Positions 55,566 to 64,000 of a stretch of DNA of 64,000 bases are shown one piece after another. The first letter of the stretch is position 1. Each line of letters starts with the position of its first letter. The position numbers and the translations under genes are program-made. The stretch spans positions 18,616 through 82,615 of the forward strand of contig WTFW01000060.1 of NCBI GenBank assembly GCA_011523785.1, in the 5' to 3' direction. This DNA comes from Chloroflexota bacterium (GTDB lineage: Bacteria > Chloroflexota > UBA11872). Under the pieces are notes generated by a model that was given only the letters and a program-made list of their open reading frames with translations, was not told the DNA's origin and did no database searches.

Positions 55566-55715
55566 GTCAGCCCCCCTTGGGGTTCGCTGAAGCCTGCGAG
55601 TCCAGACGCGCAGCATATGCCACCGACCAATAGCGAACTCAGGAAGGTTTGCGACGGTGCATCCAATATCTGCGGCGCATCCTTGCTCGACGCGAGCACG
55701 ACAAGGAGCAGGCAA

Positions 55716-56081
55716 ATGGCGAACCCCGTGGTGCATTGGGAAGTCAACGGCAAGGACGGCCCGGCGCTGCACAAGTTCTTTGGCGACCTCTTTGACTGGG
55801 AGGTCCTGACCGACAATCCGATGGGCTACGGCCTGGTGAATGCCGACCCCGAGTGCGACAACAGCATCGGCGGCGGCATCGGGCAGACGTTTGATGGCTC
55901 GGCCGGGTTCGTCACGTTCTACGTGGAAGTTGAGGACGTGACGTCCACCCTGGAAAGAGCGGCCAGCCTGGGCGGCAGCATCCTGATGCCCGAGACCAAC
56001 GTCATGGAAGGCGTGACCATCGGCCACTTTGCCGACCCGGAGGGACACATCATCGGCCTGCTGAAGAAAGTGCCGATGTAG
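55716..56081 (+). CDS. VOC-family (glyoxalase/bleomycin-resistance fold) protein
   Basis: A complete 121-aa VOC protein: VVHWEVNGKDGPALHKFFGD with FDWEV, then FYVEVEDVTSTLERAASLGG and FADPEGHIIGLLKK. It resembles the hydroxylase/glyoxalase subgroup with N-terminal HWE. ATG 55716 with AAGGAG at 55703. Divergent from the previous VOC gene. Confidence 0.88.
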   Translation: MANPVVHWEVNGKDGPALHKFFGDLFDWEVLTDNPMGYGLVNADPECDNSIGGGIGQTFDGSAGFVTFYVEVEDVTSTLERAASLGGSILMPETNVMEGVTIGHFADPEGHIIGLLKKVPM

Positions 56082-56180
56082 CACGTTATGCCGGCGCACG
56101 AGCGCTGGCCTTGAGCGGAATTCGTCACCAGCCGGCTGACGGCTAGACTGACCGTACGGCGGTAACGTCCGGAGGGGACC

Positions 56181-57158
56181 ATGGTTCGCGCAGCGTTTAT
56201 CGGCGCCGGCCGCAGGGCTACCAGCGCGCACTATCCGGCCATCGATCGAGCCCATAGGCGCGTCGAACTGACGGCCATGTGCGAGCTGGACGAGGATCGG
56301 CTCGCAACGACCGCCGACCAGTACGACATCGAGGGCCGCTATAGCGACTTTCGGGAGATGCTGGAGCAAGAGACCCCAGAGGTCGTCTACGCGGTCACGC
56401 GACCGCCCGACATCGCGGACATCGCGGTCGAAGTCCTAGCGTCCGGCGCGCACCTCTTCGTCGAAAAGCCGCCGGGCGTGGGTTCGGCGGATGCCGAGAA
56501 GATTGCCGCGGCGGCCGAGGCCAACAACCGCATCGTCTGCGTGGGCCTGCAGCGCCGCTGGACGCCGATGATCCGGGCGGCGCGCGCACGGGTCGAAGTC
56601 AACGGCCCGGTCATGCTGGCCAGCGCGGGCATGAGCAAGAACTTGATCGAGAACGACCAGGGTGGTCGGGAGCTTAACCGGCTCTACGAGCAAGACATTC
56701 ACATGGTGGACTGGCTGCGCTGGCTCTGTGGTGGCACGTGGGACCAGGTGCTGACCCGCGGCGACGACACCTACACGGGCTGGATGAACACCTATAACTC
56801 CATCATCCACTTCACCAGTGGAGCCGTGGCGGTGCACTCGGTCACCGGCCACGCCGGGGCTCGCCACTACCGCATCGAGATGCACGGCAACGGCGTTAGC
56901 GCCTACCTTCTCCCGCCCATCCACGGCCAGGTTTACGCCGACGACCGGCCGGAGCCGGAGATTATCGAGGGCCAGCCGATTCCGGGCCATCCCGCCGGGG
57001 CGCTGGATGACGGGGTCGATGCGTTGCACGCGGACTTTCTGAACGCCGTCGCGGAGGGCCGGCAGCCGCTGACCAACATCCACGACGTGATTCACACCGT
57101 ACGGCTGCTGGAGGAGATCGGACAGCTCGACCCGACCGGCCAGCCGCTGAAGACATAG
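56181..57158 (+). CDS. Gfo/Idh/MocA-family oxidoreductase
   Basis: A 325-aa sugar dehydrogenase with AAFIGAGRRA at the start and the catalytic EKPP at 95-98 in FVEKPPGV. The EQDIHMVDWLRWL segment near 170-182 holds the family's catalytic His position. Start ATG 56181 with GGAGGGG at 56171. It ends nine bases before the GH4 gene, so the two probably act in one sugar pathway. Confidence 0.9.
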   Translation: MVRAAFIGAGRRATSAHYPAIDRAHRRVELTAMCELDEDRLATTADQYDIEGRYSDFREMLEQETPEVVYAVTRPPDIADIAVEVLASGAHLFVEKPPGVGSADAEKIAAAAEANNRIVCVGLQRRWTPMIRAARARVEVNGPVMLASAGMSKNLIENDQGGRELNRLYEQDIHMVDWLRWLCGGTWDQVLTRGDDTYTGWMNTYNSIIHFTSGAVAVHSVTGHAGARHYRIEMHGNGVSAYLLPPIHGQVYADDRPEPEIIEGQPIPGHPAGALDDGVDALHADFLNAVAEGRQPLTNIHDVIHTVRLLEEIGQLDPTGQPLKT

Positions 57159-57167
57159 GTCCTCGGC

Positions 57168-58646
57168 TTGGCCCTGAAGATCGCGGTAATCGGCGCGGGG
57201 AGTGTGGGATTCACCCGTCGCCTGATGCGCGACATCCTGTCGGTGCCCGAGTTGCAGGACACGCATTTCGCGCTTACGGATATCTCGCGTCCCAACCTGG
57301 ACCTGGTTACGCAGCTTTGCCAGAAGGACATCCGGACCAACAAGCTGCCGGCCCAGGTTTCGGCCACCACCGATCGACGGCGCGCCTTTCGGGATGCCGA
57401 CTACGTGATCTGCTGTGTGCGCGTGGGCGGGCTTGATGGGTTCAAGCTGGACGTGGAGATTCCGCTGAAGTACGGCGTGGACCAGTGCGTGGGCGACACG
57501 ATCTGCGCCGGCGGCATCATGTATGCGCAGCGCACGATCCCGCAGCTGCTGGCCTTCGGCGACGACATCCTGGATGTGGCCAAGCCGGGCGCGCTGCTGC
57601 TGAACTACGCCAACCCCATGGCCATGAACTGCTGGGCGCTGCTGGACCACGGCGTGAACGTGGTGGGGTTGTGCCACGGGATCGAGCACGGCTGGACTCA
57701 AATCGCCGAGGTGCTGGGCGCGGAGCGTCGCGAGGACGTGGACATCGTCTGCGCCGGCATCAACCACCAGACCTGGTACACGCGCATTGAGCACCAGGGC
57801 CACGAGGTTGGGTGCGAGGAGTTGCTGGCGGCCTTTGAAGCGCATCCGACCTTTTCGAAAACCGAGAAGGTCCGCATCGACGTGCTGCGGCGGTTTGGCT
57901 ACTACTCGACCGAGTCGAATGGGCATCTGTCCGAATACCTGCCGTGGTATCGGAAACGGCCGGAGGAGATTGAACGCTGGATCGACCTGGCCAGTTGGGG
58001 CAACGGCGAGACGGGCGGGTACCTGCGGGTGAGCACCGAGAAGCGCAACTGGTTCGAGACCGACTTTCCCGAATGGATGGCGGCCGACGATCCGCCGATC
58101 AGTACCGAGGACCGGTCCGACGAGCGCGGGAGCCGCATCATCGAGGCGCTGGAGACCGGACGGCCGTATCGCGGCTTCTTCAACGTCCGCAACAACGGCG
58201 CAATCAGCAACCTGGCCGACGACGCGATCGTGGAAGTGCCGGGATATGTGGACGCGCTGGGCATTCATATCCCGCGGGTCGGCGACCTGCCGCTGGCCTG
58301 TGCGGCCACGTGTACGGCTTCAATCGACGTGCAGCGGATGGGCGCTCGCGCCGCCGCGACGGGCGACGCGACGCTGCTGAAGCAGGCCATGCTGCACGAC
58401 CCGCTGGTTGGCGCCGTCTGCAACCCGCCCGAAATCTGGCGCATGGCCGACGAGATGTTGGTGGCGCAGGCCGAGTGGCTGCCGCAATACGCGAATGAGA
58501 TTCCCAAGGCAGTTGAGCGGCTGCAGGCGCCGTCGGACGTGAAGACGCGCGACTGGCAGGGCGCCGCGCGCCGGCGCGTGCGCTCCCTCGAGGAGATCCG
58601 CCAAGCCGACGAGCGGCCGCCAATGCCGGTGGGGCCGCGGCGCTGA
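57168..58646 (+). CDS. Glycoside hydrolase family 4 enzyme (alpha-galactosidase/alpha-glucosidase-like)
   Basis: A 492-aa NAD-dependent, metal-dependent glycosidase. Cofactor loop GAGSVGFTRR (10-19), NPM at 149-151, the metal ligands C169 in LCHGIEHG and H200 in GINHQTW. GH4 enzymes oxidise C3 before elimination, releasing the sugar. By sequence closer to the MelA/AglA type than to 6-phospho-beta-glucosidases (inference). Start TTG 57168. Paired with the Gfo/Idh/MocA gene upstream. Confidence 0.88.
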   Translation: MALKIAVIGAGSVGFTRRLMRDILSVPELQDTHFALTDISRPNLDLVTQLCQKDIRTNKLPAQVSATTDRRRAFRDADYVICCVRVGGLDGFKLDVEIPLKYGVDQCVGDTICAGGIMYAQRTIPQLLAFGDDILDVAKPGALLLNYANPMAMNCWALLDHGVNVVGLCHGIEHGWTQIAEVLGAERREDVDIVCAGINHQTWYTRIEHQGHEVGCEELLAAFEAHPTFSKTEKVRIDVLRRFGYYSTESNGHLSEYLPWYRKRPEEIERWIDLASWGNGETGGYLRVSTEKRNWFETDFPEWMAADDPPISTEDRSDERGSRIIEALETGRPYRGFFNVRNNGAISNLADDAIVEVPGYVDALGIHIPRVGDLPLACAATCTASIDVQRMGARAAATGDATLLKQAMLHDPLVGAVCNPPEIWRMADEMLVAQAEWLPQYANEIPKAVERLQAPSDVKTRDWQGAARRRVRSLEEIRQADERPPMPVGPRR

Positions 58647-58772
58647 TCAGGACCTCGGCTTGCTGGGGTGATGTAGGCTTTCAGAAGTGATTGGGCGGCA
58701 CTCTTGGGGAGACTGCTTGCCCATGCTGATAACCCGCTCTCGCACTGCCGATTCCGCAACCGCTGACGCGCC

Positions 58773-59204
58773 ATGAGCGCAGATGTAGCCACGATGCTTG
58801 TGGCGACTGTGACGGTTGGCGTGAGTCTGGCCGGACTGACCCTGGCTCTCTGGCGGGGCGTACGCACGGACATCCGAGCCATGGAGGCCGGTCTGCGTGC
58901 CGACATCCGCGCCGTTGAGGCCAGCCTTCGCGCTGAAGACGCCGAACTGCGCGCGGACATCCGTGCCGTCCGTGCGGCTGTCGACTCTGAACGTGTGGCA
59001 CACGAGGAACTGCACGCAGCGGAGCGGCAGGCCAGGGCCGACGAAAAACGCGAATTGCTGGCGGCCATTGCCGCTGATCGCGCGGCGCACGAGGCGTTGC
59101 ATGCGGCGCACGAGGCGTTGCATGCGGCGGAACGAGAGGCCAGGGCCGAGGAGCGGCGCGAACTGCTGGCGGCCATCGCAGCAATTCGCGAGGACCAGCC
59201 GTGA
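58773..59204 (+). CDS. Membrane-anchored repeat protein 1 of a four-gene array
   Basis: A 143-aa protein with one N-terminal transmembrane helix (about residues 5-27, TVTVGVSLAGLTLALWRG) and a long Ala/Arg/Glu/His helix. The helix contains RADIRAVEASLRAEDAEL-type heptads and two 29-residue units of the pattern 'xERxAHExLHAAERQARAxExRELLAAI'; the second unit has an eight-residue insertion (HEALHAAHEALHAA). The domain is predicted coiled-coil or amphipathic. Its stop overlaps the next gene by four bases (GTGA). Family unknown. Confidence 0.75.
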   Translation: MSADVATMLVATVTVGVSLAGLTLALWRGVRTDIRAMEAGLRADIRAVEASLRAEDAELRADIRAVRAAVDSERVAHEELHAAERQARADEKRELLAAIAADRAAHEALHAAHEALHAAEREARAEERRELLAAIAAIREDQP

Positions 59205-59578
59205 GTGCGGAGCTCGCGGCCATCCTTGCAACCGTGGTGACGGTGGGTGTCGGACTGGCCGGGCTCAACGTCGCACTCTGGCGCGATATGCGGGCCGAGC
59301 TTCGCGGCGTGGAAGCGAGCCTTCGTGCCGAGGACGCCGAACTTCGCGCCGACATCCGGGCCGTACGCGCGGCGATCGACGCTGAACGTCTGGCACATGA
59401 GGGGCTGCATGCAGCGGAGCGGCAGGCCCGGGCCGAGGAGCGCCGCGCATTGCTGGCGGCCATCGACGCGGATCGCGCGGCGCATGAGGCGTTGCATGCA
59501 GCCGAGCGTCAGGCCAGGACCGCGGAGCGGCGCGAAGTGCTGGCGGCAATCGCAGCAATCCGGGAGGACCAGCCGTGA
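59201..59578 (+). CDS. Membrane-anchored repeat protein 2 of a four-gene array
   Basis: A 125-aa paralogue: N-terminal helix ILATVVTVGVGLAGLNVALW, then AEDAELRADIRAVRAAIDAE and two 29-residue units. Starts with GTG overlapping the previous stop; the codons for the preceding C-terminus (EDQP) form a GAGGACCAGCC leader that can serve as a ribosome site. Same fold as its neighbours, with the N-terminal heptads of gene 1 shortened. Confidence 0.75.
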   Translation: MSAELAAILATVVTVGVGLAGLNVALWRDMRAELRGVEASLRAEDAELRADIRAVRAAIDAERLAHEGLHAAERQARAEERRALLAAIDADRAAHEALHAAERQARTAERREVLAAIAAIREDQP

Positions 59579-59919
59579 GCGCGGAAGTCGCGGCCATCCT
59601 GGCAACCGTGGTGACGGTCGGCGTCGGGCTAGCCGGGCTCACTGTGGCGCTCTGGCGCGATCTGCGCGCGGAGGACGCCGAACTTCGCGCCGACATCCGC
59701 GCCGTACGCGCGGCTATCGACGCAGAACGTGTGGCACACGAAGGGCTGCACGCAGCCGAGCGGCAGGCCCGGGCCGAGGAACGGCGTGAACTGCTGGCGG
59801 CCATCGACGCTGATCGGGCCGCGCATGAAGCTTTGCATGCGGCGGAGCGAGAGGCCCGGACGGAAGAACGGCGGGAATTGCTGGCGGCGATTGCAGCTAT
59901 CGGCAAGGACGCCGCATGA
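59575..59919 (+). CDS. Membrane-anchored repeat protein 3 of a four-gene array
   Basis: A 114-aa paralogue with the same N-terminal helix (ILATVVTVGVGLAGLTVALW) and two 29-residue units, again ending in the AAIAAIGKDAA type. It lacks the 11 residues between helix and AEDAEL present in gene 2. Starts at GTG overlapping the previous stop. Confidence 0.75.
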   Translation: MSAEVAAILATVVTVGVGLAGLTVALWRDLRAEDAELRADIRAVRAAIDAERVAHEGLHAAERQARAEERRELLAAIDADRAAHEALHAAEREARTEERRELLAAIAAIGKDAA

Positions 59920-60143
59920 GCGCTGATCTCGCTGCGATCCTCGCGGCCGTCGCAACGGTAGGAATCGGACTGGCTGGTCTTACCGCGGCGCTGTGGCGTG
60001 ATGTTCGCGCGGATATTCGCGAGTTGCGTACGTCATTCGACGCCGACCGGGTCGCACACGAGGCACTTCACGCAGCCGAACGTCAGGCCCGCGCCGAAGA
60101 AACGCGTGAGCTACGGGCGGCAATCTCGGCAACTCGCGAGTGA
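59916..60143 (+). CDS. Membrane-anchored repeat protein 4 of a four-gene array
   Basis: The shortest paralogue (75 aa): N-terminal helix ILAAVATVGIGLAGLTAALW, then only one diverged 29-residue unit (DADRVAHEALHAAERQARAE) and the end RELRAAISATRE. Starts with ATG overlapping the previous stop (ATGA). The array stops here and the next gene is on the other strand. Confidence 0.72.
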   Translation: MSADLAAILAAVATVGIGLAGLTAALWRDVRADIRELRTSFDADRVAHEALHAAERQARAEETRELRAAISATRE

Positions 60144-60189
60144 TCGCCTTAGGCGACGCACGCGAGCGGCTCCAGGGCCGGGCGACTGA

Positions 60190-61089
60190 CTAAAGGCCCG
60201 CCGCGTCCGCCTTTGCGGAGACGATTTCGGCCATTTTGAGGGTGGCGGCGTCGACCATGTCGCCATCGATGGCGATGGCGCCGAGGCCGTCAGCCAGGGC
60301 CTGCTTGTACTCGACCATGATGCGGCGAGCCTTGTCGACGTCGGCACTGGAGGGCGAGAAGACGTCGATGGCCACGTCGATCTGGCCTGGGTGGACGGCC
60401 CATTTGCCGTCGCAGCCCAGGGCCAGGGCCATTTCGCAGGACTGGCGATAGCCCTCCAGGTTGCGGTAGTCGGCGAAGGGGCCGTCGGTGACTTGCAGGC
60501 CGGCGGCGCGGGCGGCGACGACGATGCGGTGGATGGCGTAGTGCCAGACGTGGCCGGGGTAGCGCTCGCTGGCGCCGATTGAGAGGCCGCGCGCCTGGAC
60601 GCTGGCGGAGTAGTCGCCGGGGCCGAAGATGAGCGACTTGAGCCGCGGGCTGGCGAAGGCGACCTGGTTGACGTTCATCATGCCCTCGGCCATTTCGATC
60701 TGGGCCTCGATGCCGATGCGGCCGACTTCCAGGCCCCGGTGCATCTCGATCTGGGTCAGCAGCATGTCCAGCATGTAGACGTCGTCCGGCCGGTTGGCCT
60801 TGGGCAGCATGATGGTGTCGAGGTGCTGGCCGGCGCCTTCGACGACTTCGATCACATCGCCGTAGAACCACTCGGTGTCGATGCCGTTGACGCGGACGCA
60901 GGCGATCTTGCCGGACCAGTCGAAGTCCTTGAGGGCCTGGACCACGACCTGCCGCGCTTCGACCTTCTGGTTGGGCGCCACGCTGTCCTCAAGGTCGAGG
61001 AAGACGTGGTCGGCGTTGCTCTGGCTGCCGCGCTCGAGCATGCGCAGGTTGGATCCGGGACTGGCGAGCTGAACGCGGCGAAGTTCCAT
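60190..61089 (-). CDS. HpcH/HpaI-aldolase/CitE-like lyase (malyl-CoA lyase-like)
   Basis: A 299-aa TIM-barrel lyase of the citrate-lyase-beta family. D32 and E34-D35 (FLDLEDS) lie in the first loop, R66 and NGIDTEW (68-74) bind the substrate, and E128 with D159 (GPGDYSAS) complete the metal site. The RVNGIDTEW pattern resembles malyl-CoA/methylmalyl-CoA lyases. It may cleave a CoA ester or a free hydroxyacid. It follows the aldehyde dehydrogenase on the minus strand with 50 bp between. Confidence 0.85.
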   Translation of the reverse strand: MELRRVQLASPGSNLRMLERGSQSNADHVFLDLEDSVAPNQKVEARQVVVQALKDFDWSGKIACVRVNGIDTEWFYGDVIEVVEGAGQHLDTIMLPKANRPDDVYMLDMLLTQIEMHRGLEVGRIGIEAQIEMAEGMMNVNQVAFASPRLKSLIFGPGDYSASVQARGLSIGASERYPGHVWHYAIHRIVVAARAAGLQVTDGPFADYRNLEGYRQSCEMALALGCDGKWAVHPGQIDVAIDVFSPSSADVDKARRIMVEYKQALADGLGAIAIDGDMVDAATLKMAEIVSAKADAAGL

Positions 61090-61139
61090 CAGGTTTCCCT
61101 CCTCAGGGATTGCGGCAAGGTCCCGGCGTCGGGCCGGGC

Positions 61140-62594
61140 TTAGTTGTCCTCCAGGTTCACGACCAGCAGCTTGGGCTCGGTCATTTCCTCGATGGCGTAT
61201 TTGAGACCTTCGCGCCCGAAGCCGGATCGCTTGACGCCGCCGTAGGGCATGTGGTCGACCCGCCAGCGGTTGGTGTCGTTGACAATAAGGCCGCCGACCT
61301 CGATGTCGCGGTAGGCGCGTTCGATGATGCGGATGTCGTTGGTGAAGATACCGGCCTGCAGGCCGTAATCGGAATCGTTGACGAGATCGATGGCCTCGTC
61401 AATCGAGTCGTAGGCGATGACGGCGATGACGGGGCCGAAGACCTCGTCGCGCACAATCTTCATGCCGTTGTTGGCGTTGGCGACGATGGTGGGTTCGATG
61501 AAGGGGCCGTCCGCACTGCCGCCGGTGACGATGGTGGCGCCGGCCGCCTGGGCCTCATCGAGCCAGGACATGATGCGGGTGACGGCGTCGGCGTCGATCA
61601 TGGGGCAGAGGGTGGTCTCGAGGTCGTTGGGGTCGCCGGGCTTGAGGTCGTCGAGCAGGGGCAGGACAGCGTTGACGAAGTCGTCGTGCACGTCTCGGTG
61701 GACGTAGACGCGCTGGACGGAGATGCAGTTCTGGCCGCTGTAGAGGAAGCCGCCAAAGGGGATGCGGGCGGCGACGGCGTTGATGTCGGCGTCGTTGTGG
61801 ACGATGAGGGCGCCGTTGCCGCCGAGCTCGAGGGTGACGCGCTTGAGGCCGGCGTTGGCCTTGATGCCCCAGCCGACCTCGGCGCTGCCGGTGAAGGTGA
61901 CGACCTTGAAGCGGTCGTCGCGGACCAGCGCCTCGGCCTGGGCGCCGGCCATGGGCAGGACGGAGACGGAGCCGTCGGGGAAACCGGCTTTGCGGGCGAG
62001 TTCGGCCAGACTGAGGGTGGTGAGCGGGGTCTTGCTGGCGGGCTTGATGACAATGCTGTTGCCGGCGGCGAAGGCCGGGCCCAGCTTGTGGGCGGCCAGC
62101 AGCAGCGGAAAGTTGAACGGGGTGATGCCCAGGATGGGGCCAATCGGAAAGCGCTGCACCCGGCCGGTGCGGTCGACGCCGGTGGGGACGGCATCAAGGG
62201 TGAGGATTTCGCCGGGGATGCGCAGGGCCTCCTCGGCGGCGCAGTGCAGGGTGGCCACGGTGCGGTCGACTTCGCCGTGAGCCTCGCTGCGGAGCTTGCC
62301 GGTTTCGTCGATGTCCTCGGCAATGAGGCGCTCGCGGTTGGCTTCCACCAGGTCGGCCAGGCGGTGCAATAGCTCGGCGCGGCGATGGGCGGGGATGGCG
62401 CGGGTGACGTTGTGGAAGGTGTCGACGGCCAGCTGAACGGCCTGCTCGGCGATCTCGGGGGTGGCGCGGTGGACGACGGCGGCGACGGTGTCGTCGTAGG
62501 GGCGTCGGACCTCCAGCAGGTCGCCGGTCTGGACGGGCCGGCCGCCCAGAATCAGCGCGCGCTCAGCCACGGGAGCGGTGGTTGCGACGGCCAT
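61140..62594 (-). CDS. NAD(P)-dependent aldehyde dehydrogenase
   Basis: A 484-aa member of the aldehyde dehydrogenase superfamily. The catalytic Cys is in SGQNCIS, the general base Glu in LELGGNG, and PFNF holds the oxyanion Asn. Related to lactaldehyde, glyceraldehyde and phosphonoformaldehyde dehydrogenases. Start at ATG 62594 or the nearby 62600. The aldolase that follows may supply or use its substrate. Confidence 0.92.
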   Translation of the reverse strand: MAVATTAPVAERALILGGRPVQTGDLLEVRRPYDDTVAAVVHRATPEIAEQAVQLAVDTFHNVTRAIPAHRRAELLHRLADLVEANRERLIAEDIDETGKLRSEAHGEVDRTVATLHCAAEEALRIPGEILTLDAVPTGVDRTGRVQRFPIGPILGITPFNFPLLLAAHKLGPAFAAGNSIVIKPASKTPLTTLSLAELARKAGFPDGSVSVLPMAGAQAEALVRDDRFKVVTFTGSAEVGWGIKANAGLKRVTLELGGNGALIVHNDADINAVAARIPFGGFLYSGQNCISVQRVYVHRDVHDDFVNAVLPLLDDLKPGDPNDLETTLCPMIDADAVTRIMSWLDEAQAAGATIVTGGSADGPFIEPTIVANANNGMKIVRDEVFGPVIAVIAYDSIDEAIDLVNDSDYGLQAGIFTNDIRIIERAYRDIEVGGLIVNDTNRWRVDHMPYGGVKRSGFGREGLKYAIEEMTEPKLLVVNLEDN

Positions 62595-62662
62595 CAGCAC
62601 ATCCTTCGCGGGCCTTCGGAGTTCGAGGTGTGAGTGTAACGGTCGGAGCAGGAGAGGTGACT

Positions 62663-62688
62663 CCCAGGGCTTCCTTCGGGTCCCTGGG
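62663..62688 (-). terminator. Hairpin between the luciferase-like gene and the aldehyde dehydrogenase
   Basis: Arms CCCAGGG (62663-62669) and CCCTGGG (62682-62688) pair with a 12-base loop about 50 bases past the stop of the luciferase-like gene. No T run follows, so it is a partial terminator at best. Confidence 0.35.
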
Positions 62689-62738
62689 TTAAGCCACCCG
62701 TTTCCAAACGCAACGTCGAGTTAACGAACGCAGGGCAA

Positions 62739-63902
62739 CTACCTCTTCTCCTGGTAATCCTGGGTGGCTTTGTCGAGGGATTTGGTGCGGAGGGCCATGA
62801 GGTTGTGGCGTTCGCGGGCGGCCCATTGCTGGGAGGCGGTGAGGCTGGTGAGGGAGTTCTGGAATTGGGGCATGACGTAGCGGGCGATGAGTTCGTAGCT
62901 GTGGCGGACTTGCTCGCGGGTGCCCCACTCGGTGGCCATGACGAGGAGGCCGCCGAAGCCGCCGCTTGATTCGTCGAGCCGATGGATGGCGGCGACGAGA
63001 TCGTCCGGCGTGCCAACGCACCAGGCGCCGCTGTCGACCATGTGGTCGATGAGTTGCTCGGGGGGCCCATCGAAGGTCTTTTCGAAGCCCATGGTGTCTT
63101 CGAAGTAGTCGCGCTGGAAGCGGGCGGCGCCCTGACGGGCCTGTTCGATGGCTTCCTGGCGGGACTCGGCGATGTGAACGGGCATGACAAGGCGCCAGTC
63201 GTGGCGGTTCATGGTCTTGCCGTGCTCTTTGGCGACGTCCAGGGCGATCTGCCAGAAGGAGTCGAGCTTGACGGTCTCGGAACTGCCGGGGCGGATGCCG
63301 AGCGACAGGACGGCGGCGCCGTGCTTGCCGGCGAGTTGCATGCCGGAGGGCGACTGGGCGGCGGCGACGGCAATAGGGAAGTGGGGATGGGTGTAGGGCC
63401 GCAGGTGGGTGGTGGCGCGTTGCAGGGTGAACCACTCGGCCTGGTAGGTGATGGGCTCGGTTTCGGTGAGCAGGCGCATGATGATGCCGAGGGATTCGTC
63501 CATGCGGGGGCGCTGGGTGAGGGGCTCGATGCCGAGCATGTAGGCATCGGATACCAGGGCGCCGGGACCGACGCCCAGCATGACGCGGCCGCGGGTGATG
63601 TGGTCGAGCTGGATCATGCGGTTGGCGACCATGAGGGGGTGGTGGTAGGGGAGGCTGATGACGCCGGTGCCCAGCTTGATGTGGCGGGTGCGCTCGGCGG
63701 CGGTGGCGATGAAGAGTTCGGGCGAGGAGATGGTTTCCCAGCCGGCGCTGTGGTGCTCGCCGATCCAGGCTTCGTCATAGCCAAGGTGGTCGAGCCACTG
63801 GACGGTTTCGAGGTCGCGCTCGAGGCCGAGGGTGGGGTTTTCGCCCAGCCAGTGGAAGGGGGCCAAGAAGATTCCGAACTTCATGCGTGGGGGCAGTGGC
63901 AT
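62739..63902 (-). CDS. Luciferase-like (LLM) flavin-dependent monooxygenase
   Basis: A 387-aa TIM-barrel flavoprotein. Start-near FGIFLAPFHWLG, the conserved GYDEAWIGEHHSAGWE, LGTGVISLPYHHP and GVGPGALVSDA are typical of LLM oxidoreductases using FMNH2 or F420. ATG 63902 is used because an AGGAG lies seven bases upstream; ATG 63884 is an alternative. Substrate unknown. No gene is seen in the last 98 bases. Confidence 0.9.
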   Translation of the reverse strand: MPLPPRMKFGIFLAPFHWLGENPTLGLERDLETVQWLDHLGYDEAWIGEHHSAGWETISSPELFIATAAERTRHIKLGTGVISLPYHHPLMVANRMIQLDHITRGRVMLGVGPGALVSDAYMLGIEPLTQRPRMDESLGIIMRLLTETEPITYQAEWFTLQRATTHLRPYTHPHFPIAVAAAQSPSGMQLAGKHGAAVLSLGIRPGSSETVKLDSFWQIALDVAKEHGKTMNRHDWRLVMPVHIAESRQEAIEQARQGAARFQRDYFEDTMGFEKTFDGPPEQLIDHMVDSGAWCVGTPDDLVAAIHRLDESSGGFGGLLVMATEWGTREQVRHSYELIARYVMPQFQNSLTSLTASQQWAARERHNLMALRTKSLDKATQDYQEKR

Positions 63903-64000
63903 CCGGGGGCTCCTGTGGCTGGTTCGAGGCTGAATTGGGTTGGGCGGAATGATACTGCGGGGGCGGGAACGACTGCGGCGCATACGAGGAGTGGGAAATG

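Larger units (their letters stand above)
58773..60143 (+). repeat. Array of four overlapping paralogous genes with internal 87-bp repeats
   Basis: Four co-directional genes, each overlapping the next by four bases, encode an N-terminal helix followed by 2, 2, 2 and 1 copies of a 29-residue (87-bp) unit, with sizes 143, 125, 114 and 75 aa. Repetition at DNA level probably drives copy-number change by recombination. Confidence 0.8.

Noticed and set aside
61110..62372. 420-codon plus-strand frame opposite the aldehyde dehydrogenase
   Set aside because: Mirror-frame composition (Gly/Val/Asp repeats), no signature; the minus-strand enzyme is certain.

Overview
The window is 64 kb of GC-rich, gene-dense bacterial chromosome with no rRNA, tRNA, CRISPR array, insertion sequence or phage gene that I can see. 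The mixture of families points to Chloroflexota (perhaps an SAR202- or Dehalococcoidia-like, environmental or metagenome-derived lineage). These include proline/threonine-linker lipoproteins and LysM/SH3 proteins, an atp operon running into murA and an mreB homologue, and many creatininase, amidase, PhyH, luciferase-like, Gfo/Idh/MocA and GH4 enzymes. That placement is inference from gene content, not from a marker gene.

Layout. 0-4.5 kb (minus strand): a truncated unknown protein, a small lipoprotein, CorA and an MFS protein with a long Ala-rich cytoplasmic tail. 4.6-9.4 kb: two overlapping creatininase-family genes, divergent from coaX-coaBC (coenzyme A synthesis) and an unknown gene. 9.4-11.9 kb: MFS transporter, mini membrane protein and Gfo/Idh/MocA oxidoreductase. 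12-19.7 kb (plus): a tightly packed run recJ, rel, plsY-like, degV-like, glycerate 2-kinase, LysM protein. 19.9-21.9 kb: a large Asp-box propeller protein. 22.2-32.3 kb (plus): complete F-type ATP synthase operon (atpZ, B, E, F, H, A, G, D, C) continuing into murA, mreB and a 2-hydroxyacid dehydrogenase, closed by a strong hairpin at 32263-32292. 32.6-34.5 kb (minus): rpiB-like, folE, GntR. 34.8-36.3 kb: two overlapping thymidylate-kinase-like genes, convergent with a NYN-domain gene. 37.2-41.3 kb (minus): reductase, ispF, cysS, rlmB, folB. 42-46 kb: two tandem TPR membrane proteins. 46-52 kb: SH3 lipoprotein, a truncated VOC remnant, a FucU homologue, a peptidase/amidohydrolase pair and two related membrane proteins. 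52-54.2 kb: an amidase broken by a tandem 812-bp duplication. 54.3-58.6 kb: PhyH dioxygenase, two VOC proteins, Gfo/Idh/MocA dehydrogenase and a GH4 enzyme. 58.8-60.1 kb: four overlapping paralogous genes for short membrane-anchored repeat proteins. 60.2-63.9 kb (minus): luciferase-like oxidoreductase, aldehyde dehydrogenase and a citrate-lyase-like aldolase.

How it fits together. The core blocks cover energy (ATP synthase), cell envelope (murA, mreB, plsY-like), stringent response and repair (rel, recJ), cofactors (coaX, coaBC, folE, folB, ispF) and translation (cysS, rlmB). The flanking blocks look like accessory carbon catabolism of sugars, amides and hydroxyacids. The most unusual structures are the four-gene repeat-protein array, the amidase duplication, the Rel protein with two CC-type modules and an EFDD synthetase motif, the tandem kinase pair, and three genes with no ATG/GTG/TTG where the protein should begin but a CTG beside the upstream stop.
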